Below, one piece after another: positions 18,229 through 27,119 of a stretch of DNA of 64,000 bases; within the stretch, counting starts at the first letter, position 1; each line of letters starts with the position of its first letter. This DNA is from Vibrio superstes (GTDB taxonomy: Bacteria > Pseudomonadota > Gammaproteobacteria > Enterobacterales > Vibrionaceae). Location of the stretch: positions 496,001 through 560,000 of the forward strand of contig NZ_BCUR01000001.1 of the NCBI RefSeq assembly GCF_003569005.1, in the 5' to 3' direction. The notes below the pieces were generated by a model. That model made no database searches. It saw only the letters and a list, made by a program, of their open reading frames with translations, and was not told the DNA's origin. The position numbers were made by a program, and so were the translations under genes.

Positions 18229-18862
18229 CCGTCACCCCGGTGAACTCTTAGCCGGGGTCTTCTGCCCCCAAATCCCACCAGATCCCGGACATTTGCGCTG
18301 CAAATTCCGGGATGACGACTGTGGGTGATGACTGTTTTGAGCAATGACAAATACAGACAGTGGCCACTAAAAACAATAGCTACACTCCCTCAATATCAAA
18401 AACTACCGTCACCCCGGCAGGCTTTTAGCCGGGGTCTTCTGCCCTCGACACCCACCAGATCCCGGATATTTGCGCTGCAAATTCCGGGATGACGACTTTG
18501 GATGATAAACGCTTTGAGCAATGACCAATACAGACGGTGGCCGCTACAAACAATAGTCACATCCCACAATATCAAAAACCACCGTCACCCCGGCGGGCTT
18601 TTAGCCGGGGTCTTCCACCCTCGACACTCACCAGCTCCCGGATATTTGCGCTGCAAATTCCGGGATGACGGATTGAGGTGGTGGCGGCTTTAGGTGATGA
18701 ACTCTTTGGGGGATGACCGATGCTAACGATGGCCACTACAAACAATAGCCACACTCAGCAATATCAAAACACACCGTCACCCCGGTGGGCTCTTAGCCGG
18801 GGTCTTCTACCCTCGATACCCACCAGATCCCGGATATTTGCGCTGCAAATTCCGGGATGACG
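18229..18862. repeat. Four tandem REP/BIME-like units between phnT and the class III PLP gene
   Basis: Units start at GTCACCCCGG at about 18231, 18408, 18584 and 18776 (periods 177, 176 and 192 bp). Each holds two palindromes: CCCCGGC...GCCGGGG, and CCCGGA around TTTGCGCTGCAAA ending in TCCGGGATGACG. They make up most of the ~1 kb gap from 17952 to 18948. No convincing gene is seen in it; short open frames there are chance products of the repeats. Confidence 0.92.
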
Positions 18863-18948
18863 ACTTTTGGTGATAACGGCTTTGGGCAATGGCCGACGCT
18901 AACGATGGTCACACTCTACAATGTTAAAAGTCGCCATTTTCACTCTCG

Positions 18949-20310
18949 CTATTCAGGCTCTTCCATCACAAACCGAACCGCTTCTTCAATGGTATCCAGA
19001 ATAAATTGTGCATCTTTATCCGTTATCACGAGCGATGGGCGCAGGGTAATGACACTTTTTTCAATCAACTTGAACGCCAAGCCTCGCTCCATACAGCGGT
19101 ACATAATGCGTTCGGCTTCATCGACACCTCGTTGCTGAGTACTTTGTTTTGACAAAATCTCTACGCCAATGTGAAGGCCAATCCCATCAACCATGCCGAC
19201 AATAGGATAAGTGTGTTGCAGTTTTTTGAATCCATCCATTAAAAGCTCGCCTAATCTGCGTGAGTTTTCAACAAGTTGATGCTGCTCAATGTATTCAATA
19301 GTGGCAAGGCCAGCTGCGCCACACAATCCATTCTTTTCATGGGTGTAATGTCCAATGGCTTGAGTCTCTAAAACATTGAATTTTTCTTTGGTCACTATGC
19401 CTGCAAATGGCATTAGACCACCTCCCAAGGATTTGCCCAGTACCAGGACATCGGGAGTCACATAATGCTCGCTGGCAAACATCTTACCGGTACGACCAAA
19501 GCCCTCAATGATCTCATCAAAGATCAGCAAGGCGCCGTGTTTATCACACAAGTCTTTTACTTGTTGCCAAAAATACTGAGTGGGCATGTTCGGTGTCGCG
19601 CTGATCGGTTCTCCGACAACACACGCGATGTCTCCTTCCTTTTCAAACAAGATCTCCATCTGGCGCAGGATTTCGTTATCAACTCGCCTTGAGTCAGTAA
19701 AACCCCATGCGTTATTTTGATAATTTGGAAATTCAACGTGCAATGCACCCGGTACCATAGGGCCAAGACCTTGCTTAAATAAGCGCTCCCCTCCTAGGCT
19801 TGCAGACTGAAATCCATTGCCGTGATAAGAGTCCCAGAACGAGATGGTTTTCCACTTCCCGGTGTAGGATTTTGCCAAAGAGACCGCGAGCTCTATTGCC
19901 TCAGAACCACCCGGACAAAAGGAAACGCGATCTAGCTCTTTCGGCGTTACCTCTATTAGCTTTTCTGCTAGAGCAACAATATTGGTGTTGGTATAGCGGC
20001 GAGAGGTAAAGGTGTTCTTGTCACGAAGAGCCTCAACCACCTTTTCACAGACGTAATCATTATTAAAGCCCGCAGCATGCACACCGTTTCCGTGACAATC
20101 TAGGTACTTATTTCCCTCAAAGTCATAGATATAAGCACCATCAGATTTGGCGATGGCATTCATCACTGGAGTGCTTAGGCTCTGGTGAAGGAAGGCATTT
20201 TTGTCTCTTTCGATTAACTCAGTTGCCTGCACACTAAGTGCATCTTGTTGATAGTCTTTGCGACGCTCGGATAGGTTAATGTCGCCTTGCTCTCGGCTGA
20301 TCTCTTGCAT
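18949..20310 (-). CDS. Class III PLP-dependent aminotransferase-like enzyme of the phosphonate locus
   Basis: A 453-residue fold-type I PLP enzyme. The Schiff-base lysine is in LGKSLGGG (K293). The cofactor-holding Asp is in FDEIIEGFGRTG (D265), and the phosphate-site segment is FCPGGSEAIELAVSLAK. The SEA-x-E pattern and the DE pair are those of true class III transaminases such as ornithine, AGXT2 and ETNPPL types. It is a paralogue of the plus-strand PLP gene at 22722, which has lost these residues, so this copy is the better candidate for real transaminase activity. It follows phnS across a hairpin. Possible roles are an alternative AEP (or N-modified AEP) transaminase or a lyase on a related aminophosphonate. 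The exact substrate is unknown. Confidence 0.85.
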   Translation of the reverse strand: MQEISREQGDINLSERRKDYQQDALSVQATELIERDKNAFLHQSLSTPVMNAIAKSDGAYIYDFEGNKYLDCHGNGVHAAGFNNDYVCEKVVEALRDKNTFTSRRYTNTNIVALAEKLIEVTPKELDRVSFCPGGSEAIELAVSLAKSYTGKWKTISFWDSYHGNGFQSASLGGERLFKQGLGPMVPGALHVEFPNYQNNAWGFTDSRRVDNEILRQMEILFEKEGDIACVVGEPISATPNMPTQYFWQQVKDLCDKHGALLIFDEIIEGFGRTGKMFASEHYVTPDVLVLGKSLGGGLMPFAGIVTKEKFNVLETQAIGHYTHEKNGLCGAAGLATIEYIEQHQLVENSRRLGELLMDGFKKLQHTYPIVGMVDGIGLHIGVEILSKQSTQQRGVDEAERIMYRCMERGLAFKLIEKSVITLRPSLVITDKDAQFILDTIEEAVRFVMEEPE

Positions 20311-20328
20311 TGAATTTTTCCCATAAAA

Positions 20329-20351
20329 AAGCCTGCCAAAATGGCAGGCTT
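20329..20351 (-). terminator. Terminator/attenuator hairpin after phnS
   Basis: A 10-bp perfect stem (AAGCCTGCCA / TGGCAGGCTT, loop AAA) lies between phnS and the downstream PLP gene. Read on the minus strand it is followed by TTTTTT. It would let phnS be expressed more strongly than the next gene. Confidence 0.85.
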
Positions 20352-20377
20352 AACAATACTAAAACCTTAGTGGTTCA

Positions 20378-21382
20378 TTATTTTGCTTCAGACTTACCGT
20401 CAAATTTGTCAGACCAAGTCTTAAGAACGTCTGCGCGTTCGTTACCCATGCGAGCAAAGTCCATGTTCGCCATGTTTTGTTGAACGTTAGGGAAGTTAGA
20501 AACGACCGCTTCAACGTCTTTATGACCCACTACTGGGTACATCTCAACGTACAACTCGTTCGCTTCTTTAGAGATAGACCAGTCAACCACACGTTGCGCT
20601 GCATCAGATGCCTTAACTAGACCAACGGCTTCCGATTCCCAACCGATACCGGCTGGAGTAATCACATCTAGCGGTGCACCTTGAGTCTTCAGCTTAGCGC
20701 CGCGACTTGCCATGGAAATACCGATTGCAACCTCACCCATACCCGCTTGAACACATGGCTTAGAACCAGAGTGCGTGTAGTGTGCGATGTTTTGGTGAAG
20801 CTGAGCCATGTAGTCCCAGCCCTTGTCTTCGCCCATGTTTTGTAGCCATGCAGAAACCTGCATGTAGCCAGTGCCCGAAGACGCTGGGTTTGGCATTGCA
20901 ATGTGGCCTTGGTATACCGGCTTCGCTAGGTCTTCCCAAGACGTTGGCTTAGGTAGGTCAAGCTGCTTAGCCACTACTTCGTTGAAGCAAACTGCGTTGA
21001 AGAACGCATCATTACCGTACCAAGCCTGAGTGCTTTGTGGGTCGTTTAGTTCAGCGTGTAGGTTCTCTAGGCCCTTTGGTGTGTATGGCTTAAGAATGCC
21101 CTCTTCCTTTAGAAGCGCCATAGAAGAACCCGCTAGGCCCCATACCACTTCTGCTTGAGGGTTGTTTTTCTCAGCCAGAAGCTTAGCGGTCATGATGCCC
21201 GTTGAATCACGAACCCAGTTAATTGCTACATCTGGGTTAGCCTTCTCAAAAGCATTCTTGTACTTAGCTAGGATGTCAGCTTCAAACGCGGTGTAAACCG
21301 TCACTTCTGTCGCTGCAAATGCATTGGTTGCCATCATAGCTACTAGTGCAGCCAAAGAACTTTTTACAAAACGGTTTTTCAT
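20378..21382 (-). CDS. phnS: PhnS, AEP-binding periplasmic protein
   Basis: A 334-residue solute-binding protein. It has a clear Sec signal peptide (MKNRFVKSSLAALVAMMATNAFA, cleavage before ATEVTVYT), followed by a type II periplasmic binding fold of the Fe3+/phosphonate-type family (VYTAFEADILAKYKNAFEKANPDV, VVWGLAGSSMALLKEEG). It delivers 2-aminoethylphosphonate to the PhnT/permease importer. It is divergent from phnW, with 236 bp between them containing two candidate PhnR dyads. The strong hairpin directly after it fits the high expression expected of a binding protein. Confidence 0.93.
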   Translation of the reverse strand: MKNRFVKSSLAALVAMMATNAFAATEVTVYTAFEADILAKYKNAFEKANPDVAINWVRDSTGIMTAKLLAEKNNPQAEVVWGLAGSSMALLKEEGILKPYTPKGLENLHAELNDPQSTQAWYGNDAFFNAVCFNEVVAKQLDLPKPTSWEDLAKPVYQGHIAMPNPASSGTGYMQVSAWLQNMGEDKGWDYMAQLHQNIAHYTHSGSKPCVQAGMGEVAIGISMASRGAKLKTQGAPLDVITPAGIGWESEAVGLVKASDAAQRVVDWSISKEANELYVEMYPVVGHKDVEAVVSNFPNVQQNMANMDFARMGNERADVLKTWSDKFDGKSEAK

Positions 21383-21403
21383 CTTCCCTTATCTCCAAAA
21401 TTG

Positions 21404-21415
21404 TGGTCTGTACCA
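21404..21415. promoter_or_regulatory. Candidate PhnR operator before phnS
   Basis: TGGTCTGTACCA, a dyad with TGGT/ACCA arms, lies 21 bp upstream of the phnS start. It matches the outer bases of the palindrome before phnT. Confidence 0.5.
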
Positions 21416-21590
21416 GATAACGAGATAAAGATTAGAAGCTGAGTATTACGATTAAATGAACATAAAATTGCAGTTTTGTGGCTTAAACTTCCCCTCACCT
21501 GTCAAAAAACCGCCAATGTGAAACTTTTATGAAATGGCAAATTGGCTATTTACGAACCAAAAACAGTCCTGCTAAAGTCTCTTCAAAATT

Positions 21591-21602
21591 TGGTATAGTC
21601 CA
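21591..21602. promoter_or_regulatory. Candidate PhnR operator before phnW
   Basis: TGGTATAGTCCA lies 16 bp upstream of the phnW start. It shares the TGGTAT half with the phnT site and has a degenerate second half (TCCA). Confidence 0.4.
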
Positions 21603-21618
21603 CAATTGAGATATTGAG

Positions 21619-22722
21619 ATGAAAAACGAATACCTTTTGCTAACACCAGGCCCACTATCGACATCAGAAACCGTTCGCCAAGCGATGCTTAAAGACTGGT
21701 GTACATGGGATGACGACTACAACAAAGAAATCGTTGAAGTCATTCGCTCCAAGCTAGTAGCTCTAGCAACAAATCGTCCCGGCTACACAAGCGTATTGAT
21801 GCAAGGTAGCGGCACAGCTTCCGTTGAGGCCACGATAGGCAGTGCCATTGCACAAGACGGTAAATTGCTGGTTGTCGATAATGGTGCTTACGGAGCACGT
21901 ATGGCACAAATCGCGGACTATCTAAACATTGCTTCAACCACGATAGCTCCAGGAGAGACGTCTCAGCCCTCACTTGAAGCCGTCGAAAAGACGCTACAAG
22001 AAGACAAGGCCATCACACACGTTGCGGTCGTACACTGTGAGACAACAACCGGAATGCTCAACCCTATCCAAGAGGTTGCGGCACTGGCTAAACGCTATAA
22101 CAAGGTAGTGATTCTGGATGCTATGTCGAGCTTTGGTGGTATTCAAATGGACATCGCTGACCTTGATGTGGACTTTATGATCAGTTCAGCAAACAAGTGT
22201 ATCCAAGGCGTACCCGGCTTCGGTTTTGTTATCGCAAAACTCTCTGAGCTTGAGAAGTGCAAGGGACTCGCTCGCTCTCTAAGCCTAGATCTTTATGACC
22301 AATGGCATTGCATGGAGAACAATCATGGCAAGTGGCGCTTCACCTCTCCAACCCATACCGTCCGTGCCTTCTATCAGGCACTCCTAGAACTGGAACAAGA
22401 AGGCGGTATTGAGGCTCGTGAAGCTCGCTATACCAAGAACCAGCGCACTCTCGTTCAAGGTATGCGCAAGCTAGGTTTCGAACCCCTGCTTAATGAAGCC
22501 TTGCACTCACCTATCATCACCTCTTTCTATTCTCCTGCGCACAGCGACTACCAGTTCAAGGCATTCTATGACCGCCTAAAAGAACAAGGGTTTGTAATTT
22601 ATCCTGGTAAGGTCTCGAACGCAGACTGTTTCCGTATCGGTAATATCGGTGAGGTATACCCAAGTGATATCGAGCGTCTTATCGAAGCGGTAGAAAAAGC
22701 AATGTACTGGGAAATCAAATAA
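21619..22722 (+). CDS. phnW: 2-aminoethylphosphonate-pyruvate transaminase PhnW
   Basis: A cytosolic class V PLP aminotransferase of 367 residues, the usual PhnW length. It converts AEP plus pyruvate to phosphonoacetaldehyde plus alanine. The N-terminal [18 protein letters not shown] motif is characteristic. The Schiff-base lysine is in [15 protein letters not shown] (K193) and the cofactor Asp is in LDAMSSFGG (D167). It heads the phnW-pbfA-phnX operon; its stop overlaps the next start (TAATG). Transcription probably begins in the 236-bp divergent region shared with phnS. Confidence 0.95.
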   Translation: MKNEYLLLTPGPLSTSETVRQAMLKDWCTWDDDYNKEIVEVIRSKLVALATNRPGYTSVLMQGSGTASVEATIGSAIAQDGKLLVVDNGAYGARMAQIADYLNIASTTIAPGETSQPSLEAVEKTLQEDKAITHVAVVHCETTTGMLNPIQEVAALAKRYNKVVILDAMSSFGGIQMDIADLDVDFMISSANKCIQGVPGFGFVIAKLSELEKCKGLARSLSLDLYDQWHCMENNHGKWRFTSPTHTVRAFYQALLELEQEGGIEAREARYTKNQRTLVQGMRKLGFEPLLNEALHSPIITSFYSPAHSDYQFKAFYDRLKEQGFVIYPGKVSNADCFRIGNIGEVYPSDIERLIEAVEKAMYWEIK

Positions 22723-24122
22723 TGAACCAGGCTGAAACAACAAATCAAAACCAAGTAAAGCCAACCCATTTTCGCAGTGAGGGTGATGTTAACACCACAC
22801 CGGCGCGCATAAAGTGGAATGAGTCTCTGCAACATGAGCCAACCCAAGCCCTATTAAAAAGGGATTCAGAGGTGTTTTTGCATCAAGCTATGTCTACGCC
22901 ATGCTTAGACTCTCTGGAAGCCGCCGACGGAATCTTCATTCAGGATACACACGGCAAGCGCTACATGGATTTTCATGGCAACAATGTCCACCAGCTTGGT
23001 TACGGCCACCCTGCTGTGCTGAATGCCATCAGTAAGCAACTTGCTGAATTGCCATTCTCACCACGCCGATTTACCAATGAAACAGCGGTAGCCTGCGCAG
23101 AGAAGCTGACCGAGATCTGTGGCGGTGACCTCAATCGCGTGCTGTTTGCACCCGGTGGTACCTCTGTCGTAGGTATGGCGCTTAAGCTTGCTCGTCATGT
23201 CACCAAGAACTTTAAGGTCGTCTCTTTGTGGGACTCTTTCCACGGTGCTTCTCTGGATGCCATTTCTGTTGGCGGTGAGGCCTGTTTCCGCGAGGGAATG
23301 GGCCCACTTTTAGCCGGCGTTGAGCGTATTCCGCCAGCAGTATCCTACCGAGGCGCACTGCCCTCTCAAGATGGTAGCGATGTTCACTACGCGGATTACC
23401 TTGAGTACGTGATTGAAAAAGAGGGTGGCATTGGCGCCTTCATCGCTGAAGGCGTGCGAAACACCGATGTTCAGGTGCCAAGTAAGGCGTATTGGCAGCG
23501 CGTTCGCGAGATCTGTGACAAACACAACGTCATGCTGATCATCGATGATATCCCCAATGGTATGGGTCGCAGTGGCGAGTGGTTTACCTATCAAGCGTTT
23601 GATATCGAGCCGGATATCCTATGTATCGGTAAAGGCCTTGGCGGTGGCGTAGTGCCTATTGCAGCTATGGTAACCAAGGACAAATACAACACGGCCGCTC
23701 AAGTATCACTGGGTCACTACACCCATGAGAAAAGCCCAATTGGCTGTGCTGCTGCCCTTGCAACCATGCAAACCATAGAACAAGAGGATGTTCTTCAGAA
23801 GGTACGTAACGACAGCGAATTTGTCCGAGGTGAGCTCGAACGAATGAAGCAGACTTACTCCATTATCGGCGATGTTCGCGGTATTGGTCTTTTATGGGGT
23901 GTTGAACTGGTTACCAACCACATCACTAAAGAGCGAGCATTCGACGAGGCTGAAGCTGTGCTTTATCAATGCTTGAACGATGGACTGAGCTTTAAGGTTT
24001 CTCAAGGTAATGTCGCTCAACTGAGTCCCCCACTAATTATTAGCCGTGAACAATTGATTACGGCTCTACACATTTTTGAAAACGCAATCGCGAAGGTATG
24101 TAAGGATTTTAACTATGTCTAA
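22722..24122 (+). CDS. pbfA: PbfA-like (R)-1-hydroxy-2-aminoethylphosphonate ammonia-lyase
   Basis: A 466-residue fold-type I, class III-related PLP enzyme encoded between phnW and phnX. The Schiff-base lysine is in CIGKGLGGG (K304). Where transaminases have SEA-x-E this protein has GTSVVGMALKLAR, and the usual DE-x-x-x-GFGRTG is IDDIPNGMGRSG, so residues typical of transamination are gone. That suits a lyase. A family of this type and position, described from Vibrio splendidus, eliminates ammonia from (R)-1-hydroxy-AEP to give phosphonoacetaldehyde, which PhnX then cleaves. The start ATG overlaps the phnW stop, and the 3' end overlaps phnX by 8 bp, so the three are translationally coupled. 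The family call rests on context plus residues; no reference alignment could be run. Confidence 0.82.
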   Translation: MNQAETTNQNQVKPTHFRSEGDVNTTPARIKWNESLQHEPTQALLKRDSEVFLHQAMSTPCLDSLEAADGIFIQDTHGKRYMDFHGNNVHQLGYGHPAVLNAISKQLAELPFSPRRFTNETAVACAEKLTEICGGDLNRVLFAPGGTSVVGMALKLARHVTKNFKVVSLWDSFHGASLDAISVGGEACFREGMGPLLAGVERIPPAVSYRGALPSQDGSDVHYADYLEYVIEKEGGIGAFIAEGVRNTDVQVPSKAYWQRVREICDKHNVMLIIDDIPNGMGRSGEWFTYQAFDIEPDILCIGKGLGGGVVPIAAMVTKDKYNTAAQVSLGHYTHEKSPIGCAAALATMQTIEQEDVLQKVRNDSEFVRGELERMKQTYSIIGDVRGIGLLWGVELVTNHITKERAFDEAEAVLYQCLNDGLSFKVSQGNVAQLSPPLIISREQLITALHIFENAIAKVCKDFNYV

Positions 24123-24945
24123 CTCAACTCTTTCTCGTTCAGAGATCCAAGCCGTTATCTTTGACTGGGCTGGCACTATTGTCGATTTTGGCTCTTTTGC
24201 TCCAACCAGTATCTTTGTTGAAGCATTCAAGCGTGAATTTGACTTTGACCTGAGCCTAGAAGAGGCTCGCGAGCCTATGGGCCTTGGCAAGTGGGACCAT
24301 ATCCAAGCTGTTGGCCAGATCCCTGCAGTTAAGGCTCGCTGGATTGAACGCTTTGGTCGTGAGATGAACTCAGACGATATTGACAGCATCTACCAAACCT
24401 TTATGCCTTTGCAAAAGGCTAAAGTATCCGATCATGCAGCCCCTATCCCGCATGCGCTAGATGTGGTTAATGGCCTAAAAGAAAAAGGCATCAAGATCGG
24501 TTCTTGCTCTGGCTACCCGCGTCAGGTGATGGATGTATTAGTCGAGTCTGCAAAAGAGTACGGTTACAACCCAGATTGCGTTGTCGCAACCGATGATCTG
24601 CCACAAGGCGGCCGCCCTGCTCCATTTATGGCGCTAAAAAATGTCATCGAGCTTGGCGTTACGGACGTTCGTTCTTGCATTAAAGTCGATGATGCCGGTC
24701 CTGGTATCGACGAGGGTCATAACGCAGGAATGTGGACTGTCGGTTTGTTGCTTTCCGGTAACGAGGCAGGGCTTACTCTGCAAGAATATCTAGATGCCGA
24801 TGAGGTGACGCTACAAGCTGCTCGTGAAAAAGCGCGCACTAAGCTTGAGAAAACTAACCCTCATTACCTGATTGATACCATCGCAGATATGCCTCAGGTT
24901 ATCGCTGACATTGAGCGCCGACTGCAAAACGGTGAACGCCCATAA
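24115..24945 (+). CDS. phnX: Phosphonoacetaldehyde hydrolase PhnX
   Basis: A HAD-superfamily enzyme of 276 residues. It splits phosphonoacetaldehyde into acetaldehyde and phosphate, the C-P bond-breaking step of the pathway. The nucleophile motif is VIFDWAGTIVDFG; the cap-domain Schiff-base lysine is in MGLGKWDHI, specific to this family; motif II is IGSCSGYPR and the acidic motif is KVDDAGPGI. The ATG at 24115 is chosen because AAGGA lies 8 bp upstream and the product then starts MSNSTLSRSEIQAV. The frame is open 13 codons further upstream inside pbfA. It is the last gene of the operon. Confidence 0.95.
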   Translation: MSNSTLSRSEIQAVIFDWAGTIVDFGSFAPTSIFVEAFKREFDFDLSLEEAREPMGLGKWDHIQAVGQIPAVKARWIERFGREMNSDDIDSIYQTFMPLQKAKVSDHAAPIPHALDVVNGLKEKGIKIGSCSGYPRQVMDVLVESAKEYGYNPDCVVATDDLPQGGRPAPFMALKNVIELGVTDVRSCIKVDDAGPGIDEGHNAGMWTVGLLLSGNEAGLTLQEYLDADEVTLQAAREKARTKLEKTNPHYLIDTIADMPQVIADIERRLQNGERP

Positions 24946-25073
24946 TTCACACAGAGCTTAGACAAATATCAAACATAGCCTTTGAGCTTAGGCCTAATGA
25001 TGAATGAGTTTGCATGCTATTTCGAAGGTATCAGCAAACTTCATTAAAGCTTAAAGTAACAAGGGTATAGTGG

Positions 25074-25104
25074 TCCCGACCAGTGTCATATTGGTCGGGA
25101 TTTT
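25074..25104 (+). terminator. Terminator downstream of phnX
   Basis: A 9-bp perfect stem, TCCCGACCA / TGGTCGGGA, with a 9-nt loop and a following TTTT run lies 129 bp after the phnX stop. Confidence 0.85.
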
Positions 25105-25151
25105 CTGTCTATACGTATTGGCAGACGAACACAATTATTGGAAATTAATAA

Positions 25152-25817
25152 ATGACGCAATCCATCCATGTTTTTGACCTCGACGAGACCTTAATTGCTG
25201 GTGACAGCGCCGTGCTATGGCATGAATACCTAGTTGAAAAGGGGGTGATCTCAGACCCTGACTTTCTGCAAGAAGACGCTCGTCAAATGGAACTCTACGC
25301 AGCAGGCACTCAAGACATGGGGGACTATCTCGATTTTGCCATGCTACCACTTCTAGAGGTGCCGAAAATCAAGCTCGAGTCATTGGCAAGTCACTTCGTC
25401 ACAGAGCGTATCCTTCCCATCTTTTACCCTGAAGCAAAGAGTTTGCTAGAAGAGATAGACCAAACTGGAGAGCCTCGCGTGCTTATCTCAGCGACGGTTG
25501 ATTACCTAGTACAGGTAGTGGCGACAGCCCTAGGTTTTAAAACGGCTTTTGGCATCGAACTCGAGCAAGAAAACGGCTTCTTCAAAGGAAACATGATTGG
25601 TATCCCCACCTTTAGAGAAGGCAAGGTTAAGAAGTTTGAGCATTGGCTTACGCAGAACCCTGAACTCACTCAACACAAGGTAGAGTTCTATTCAGATTCT
25701 ATAAACGATAAGCCTATGTGTGTTCGAGCAGATTCCGCCTTTGCGGTGAATCCCTGTGCTCAGTTGGAAATTGAAGCCAATTCGAATGGCTGGAAGATCT
25801 TGAGTTGGAGACTCTAG
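25152..25817 (+). CDS. HAD-IB family phosphatase (SerB-like)
   Basis: A 221-residue HAD hydrolase of the IB (phosphoserine phosphatase/CicA-like) type. Motif I is VFDLDETLIAGDS, motif II is VLISATVDYL, and motif III/IV is YSDSINDKPM with the upstream GKVKKFEHWL lysine region. A helical C1 cap lies between residues ~20 and ~90. It is probably a soluble phosphatase acting on a small phosphomonoester; the substrate cannot be told. It starts 47 bp after the phnX terminator and so appears to be its own transcript, not part of phosphonate breakdown. Confidence 0.85.
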   Translation: MTQSIHVFDLDETLIAGDSAVLWHEYLVEKGVISDPDFLQEDARQMELYAAGTQDMGDYLDFAMLPLLEVPKIKLESLASHFVTERILPIFYPEAKSLLEEIDQTGEPRVLISATVDYLVQVVATALGFKTAFGIELEQENGFFKGNMIGIPTFREGKVKKFEHWLTQNPELTQHKVEFYSDSINDKPMCVRADSAFAVNPCAQLEIEANSNGWKILSWRL

Positions 25818-25831
25818 CAAGAATTAAAAAT

Positions 25832-25859
25832 CAGCTAACAGCTAACAGCTAACAGCTAA
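25832..25859. repeat. Four copies of the heptamer CAGCTAA
   Basis: CAGCTAA is repeated four times head to tail just after the HAD gene stop. It is a short simple repeat of the kind that changes copy number by slippage. It lies between convergent genes and does not touch a coding frame. Confidence 0.9.
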
Positions 25860-25868
25860 CAAATTATA

Positions 25869-25896
25869 GGCACCATCGAGTTCATCGATGATGCCC
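25869..25896. terminator. Possible shared terminator between the convergent HAD and MFS genes
   Basis: An imperfect hairpin (GGCACCATCGA / TCGATGATGCC, one mismatch, loop GTTCA) sits between the two convergent genes. T runs are weak on both sides, so efficiency is uncertain. Confidence 0.4.
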
Positions 25897-25902
25897 TATC
25901 TA

Positions 25903-27111
25903 TTAATGCTGAGCGACTAAGCGCTCGACTGGCTTCGCATTAATAGGCAGATGGATCACTGCAGCTACTAACGCAAGCGCCACCGTAGACCACCAGATAG
26001 GTTCATAACTACCATAGTAGTCGTAGATACGACCGCCTGCCCAAGCGCCCAGAAAGCTACCAATCTGGTGACTAAAGAAGACTAGACCATATAAGGTTGA
26101 TAAGTAACGTGCCCCAAAGATCTGGCGAACTAAGCCAGAGGTTAAAGGCACTGTACCTAGCCACACGAATCCAATCGCTGCGCCAAAAATAGTCGCACTA
26201 ATATTGGTTATAGGCAAAGCCACAAAGCCCGCAATCACTGCCGCACGCAACAAGTACAATACAAAAGATACATGGCGCTTATCAAAGCGATCGGCCATCA
26301 TTCCCCAAAAATAAGAACCGAAGATATTGAAGATCCCCACATACGCCAATGCCATTGCGGCACTAGAAGCCGGCAGGTTCTTATCCGCTAAATAACTTGG
26401 TAAATGAGTGGCGATAAACATGACATGAAAACCACACACAAAAAAGCCTGCATGAATCAGCCAGTAAGACCTACTTTTAAACGCCTCACCTAGGGCTTGT
26501 TTTAAGGTTTGCTCCTCATGCGTATCCGATTCAGTTACTTGCGCTTTCTTGTTGCTTTTCATGAATACCGCGAAGGCAATAATCAAGGAACACAGTAACG
26601 CAAAGACTTGCAACGCACCTTGCCAACCGACATTGGCCAGCAGTGCTTGAGCACCAGGGATCATGGCAAACATACCAAACGAACCCGCAGCTGTGGTCAG
26701 GCCAAATGCCTTGGCTGCATGCTGGGCCGGTACGACTTTGGCAACCGCACCCAAGATAATAACGTAACTGGTTGCGCTCAGGCCCAATCCGACTAAAGCA
26801 CCTAAAGAGAAATAGACCACTACATGAGAAGTTGTAATAGAAGTAAGTAGTAGACCTAAAGCATACGCGCCGGCGCCTAACATAATGATGCGCTTGGAGC
26901 CCCATTTGTCCGCAGCCATCCCGATAAACGGCTGGAACATGCCAAACAAGAGATTCTGCAATGCGATCGCTAAGCTAAAAAATTCACGGCCCGTGTCGAA
27001 GTAATTGCTTACTGGCATCATAAAGATACCGAAAGACTGACGTATACCAAGGCTAACGATTAATATGCCAATTCCTAGCCACACTAGTGGTGGAAATCTA
27101 AAAATACTCAT
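25903..27111 (-). CDS. Major facilitator superfamily transporter
   Basis: A 402-residue, 12-helix MFS protein. Helices begin at about residue 8 (VWLGIGILIVSLGIRQSFGIFM). The loop 2-3 MFS motif is GMAADKWGSKR and the loop 8-9 counterpart is GMMADRFDKRH. A longer cytoplasmic linker (residues ~190-210, NKKAQVTESDTHEEQ) divides the halves. It resembles the monocarboxylate/oxalate-formate branch by its RQSFGIFMMPVS start, but the substrate is unclear. It starts 8 bp after a small His-rich gene, so the two form one operon. Divergent arsR suggests a metal or metalloid link, but that is only context. Confidence 0.85.
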   Translation of the reverse strand: MSIFRFPPLVWLGIGILIVSLGIRQSFGIFMMPVSNYFDTGREFFSLAIALQNLLFGMFQPFIGMAADKWGSKRIIMLGAGAYALGLLLTSITTSHVVVYFSLGALVGLGLSATSYVIILGAVAKVVPAQHAAKAFGLTTAAGSFGMFAMIPGAQALLANVGWQGALQVFALLCSLIIAFAVFMKSNKKAQVTESDTHEEQTLKQALGEAFKSRSYWLIHAGFFVCGFHVMFIATHLPSYLADKNLPASSAAMALAYVGIFNIFGSYFWGMMADRFDKRHVSFVLYLLRAAVIAGFVALPITNISATIFGAAIGFVWLGTVPLTSGLVRQIFGARYLSTLYGLVFFSHQIGSFLGAWAGGRIYDYYGSYEPIWWSTVALALVAAVIHLPINAKPVERLVAQH

Positions 27112-27119
27112 TCGTGTTC

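Noticed and set aside
18229..18862. Possible CRISPR array because of four spaced repeats
   Set aside because: The units are 176-192 bp apart, the intervening sequence is also repeated, and there are no cas genes; they are REP/BIME-like palindromes.
25071..25104. TGGTCCCGACCA read as another PhnR operator
   Set aside because: It is part of a longer hairpin with a T run after phnX, which is better explained as the operon terminator.
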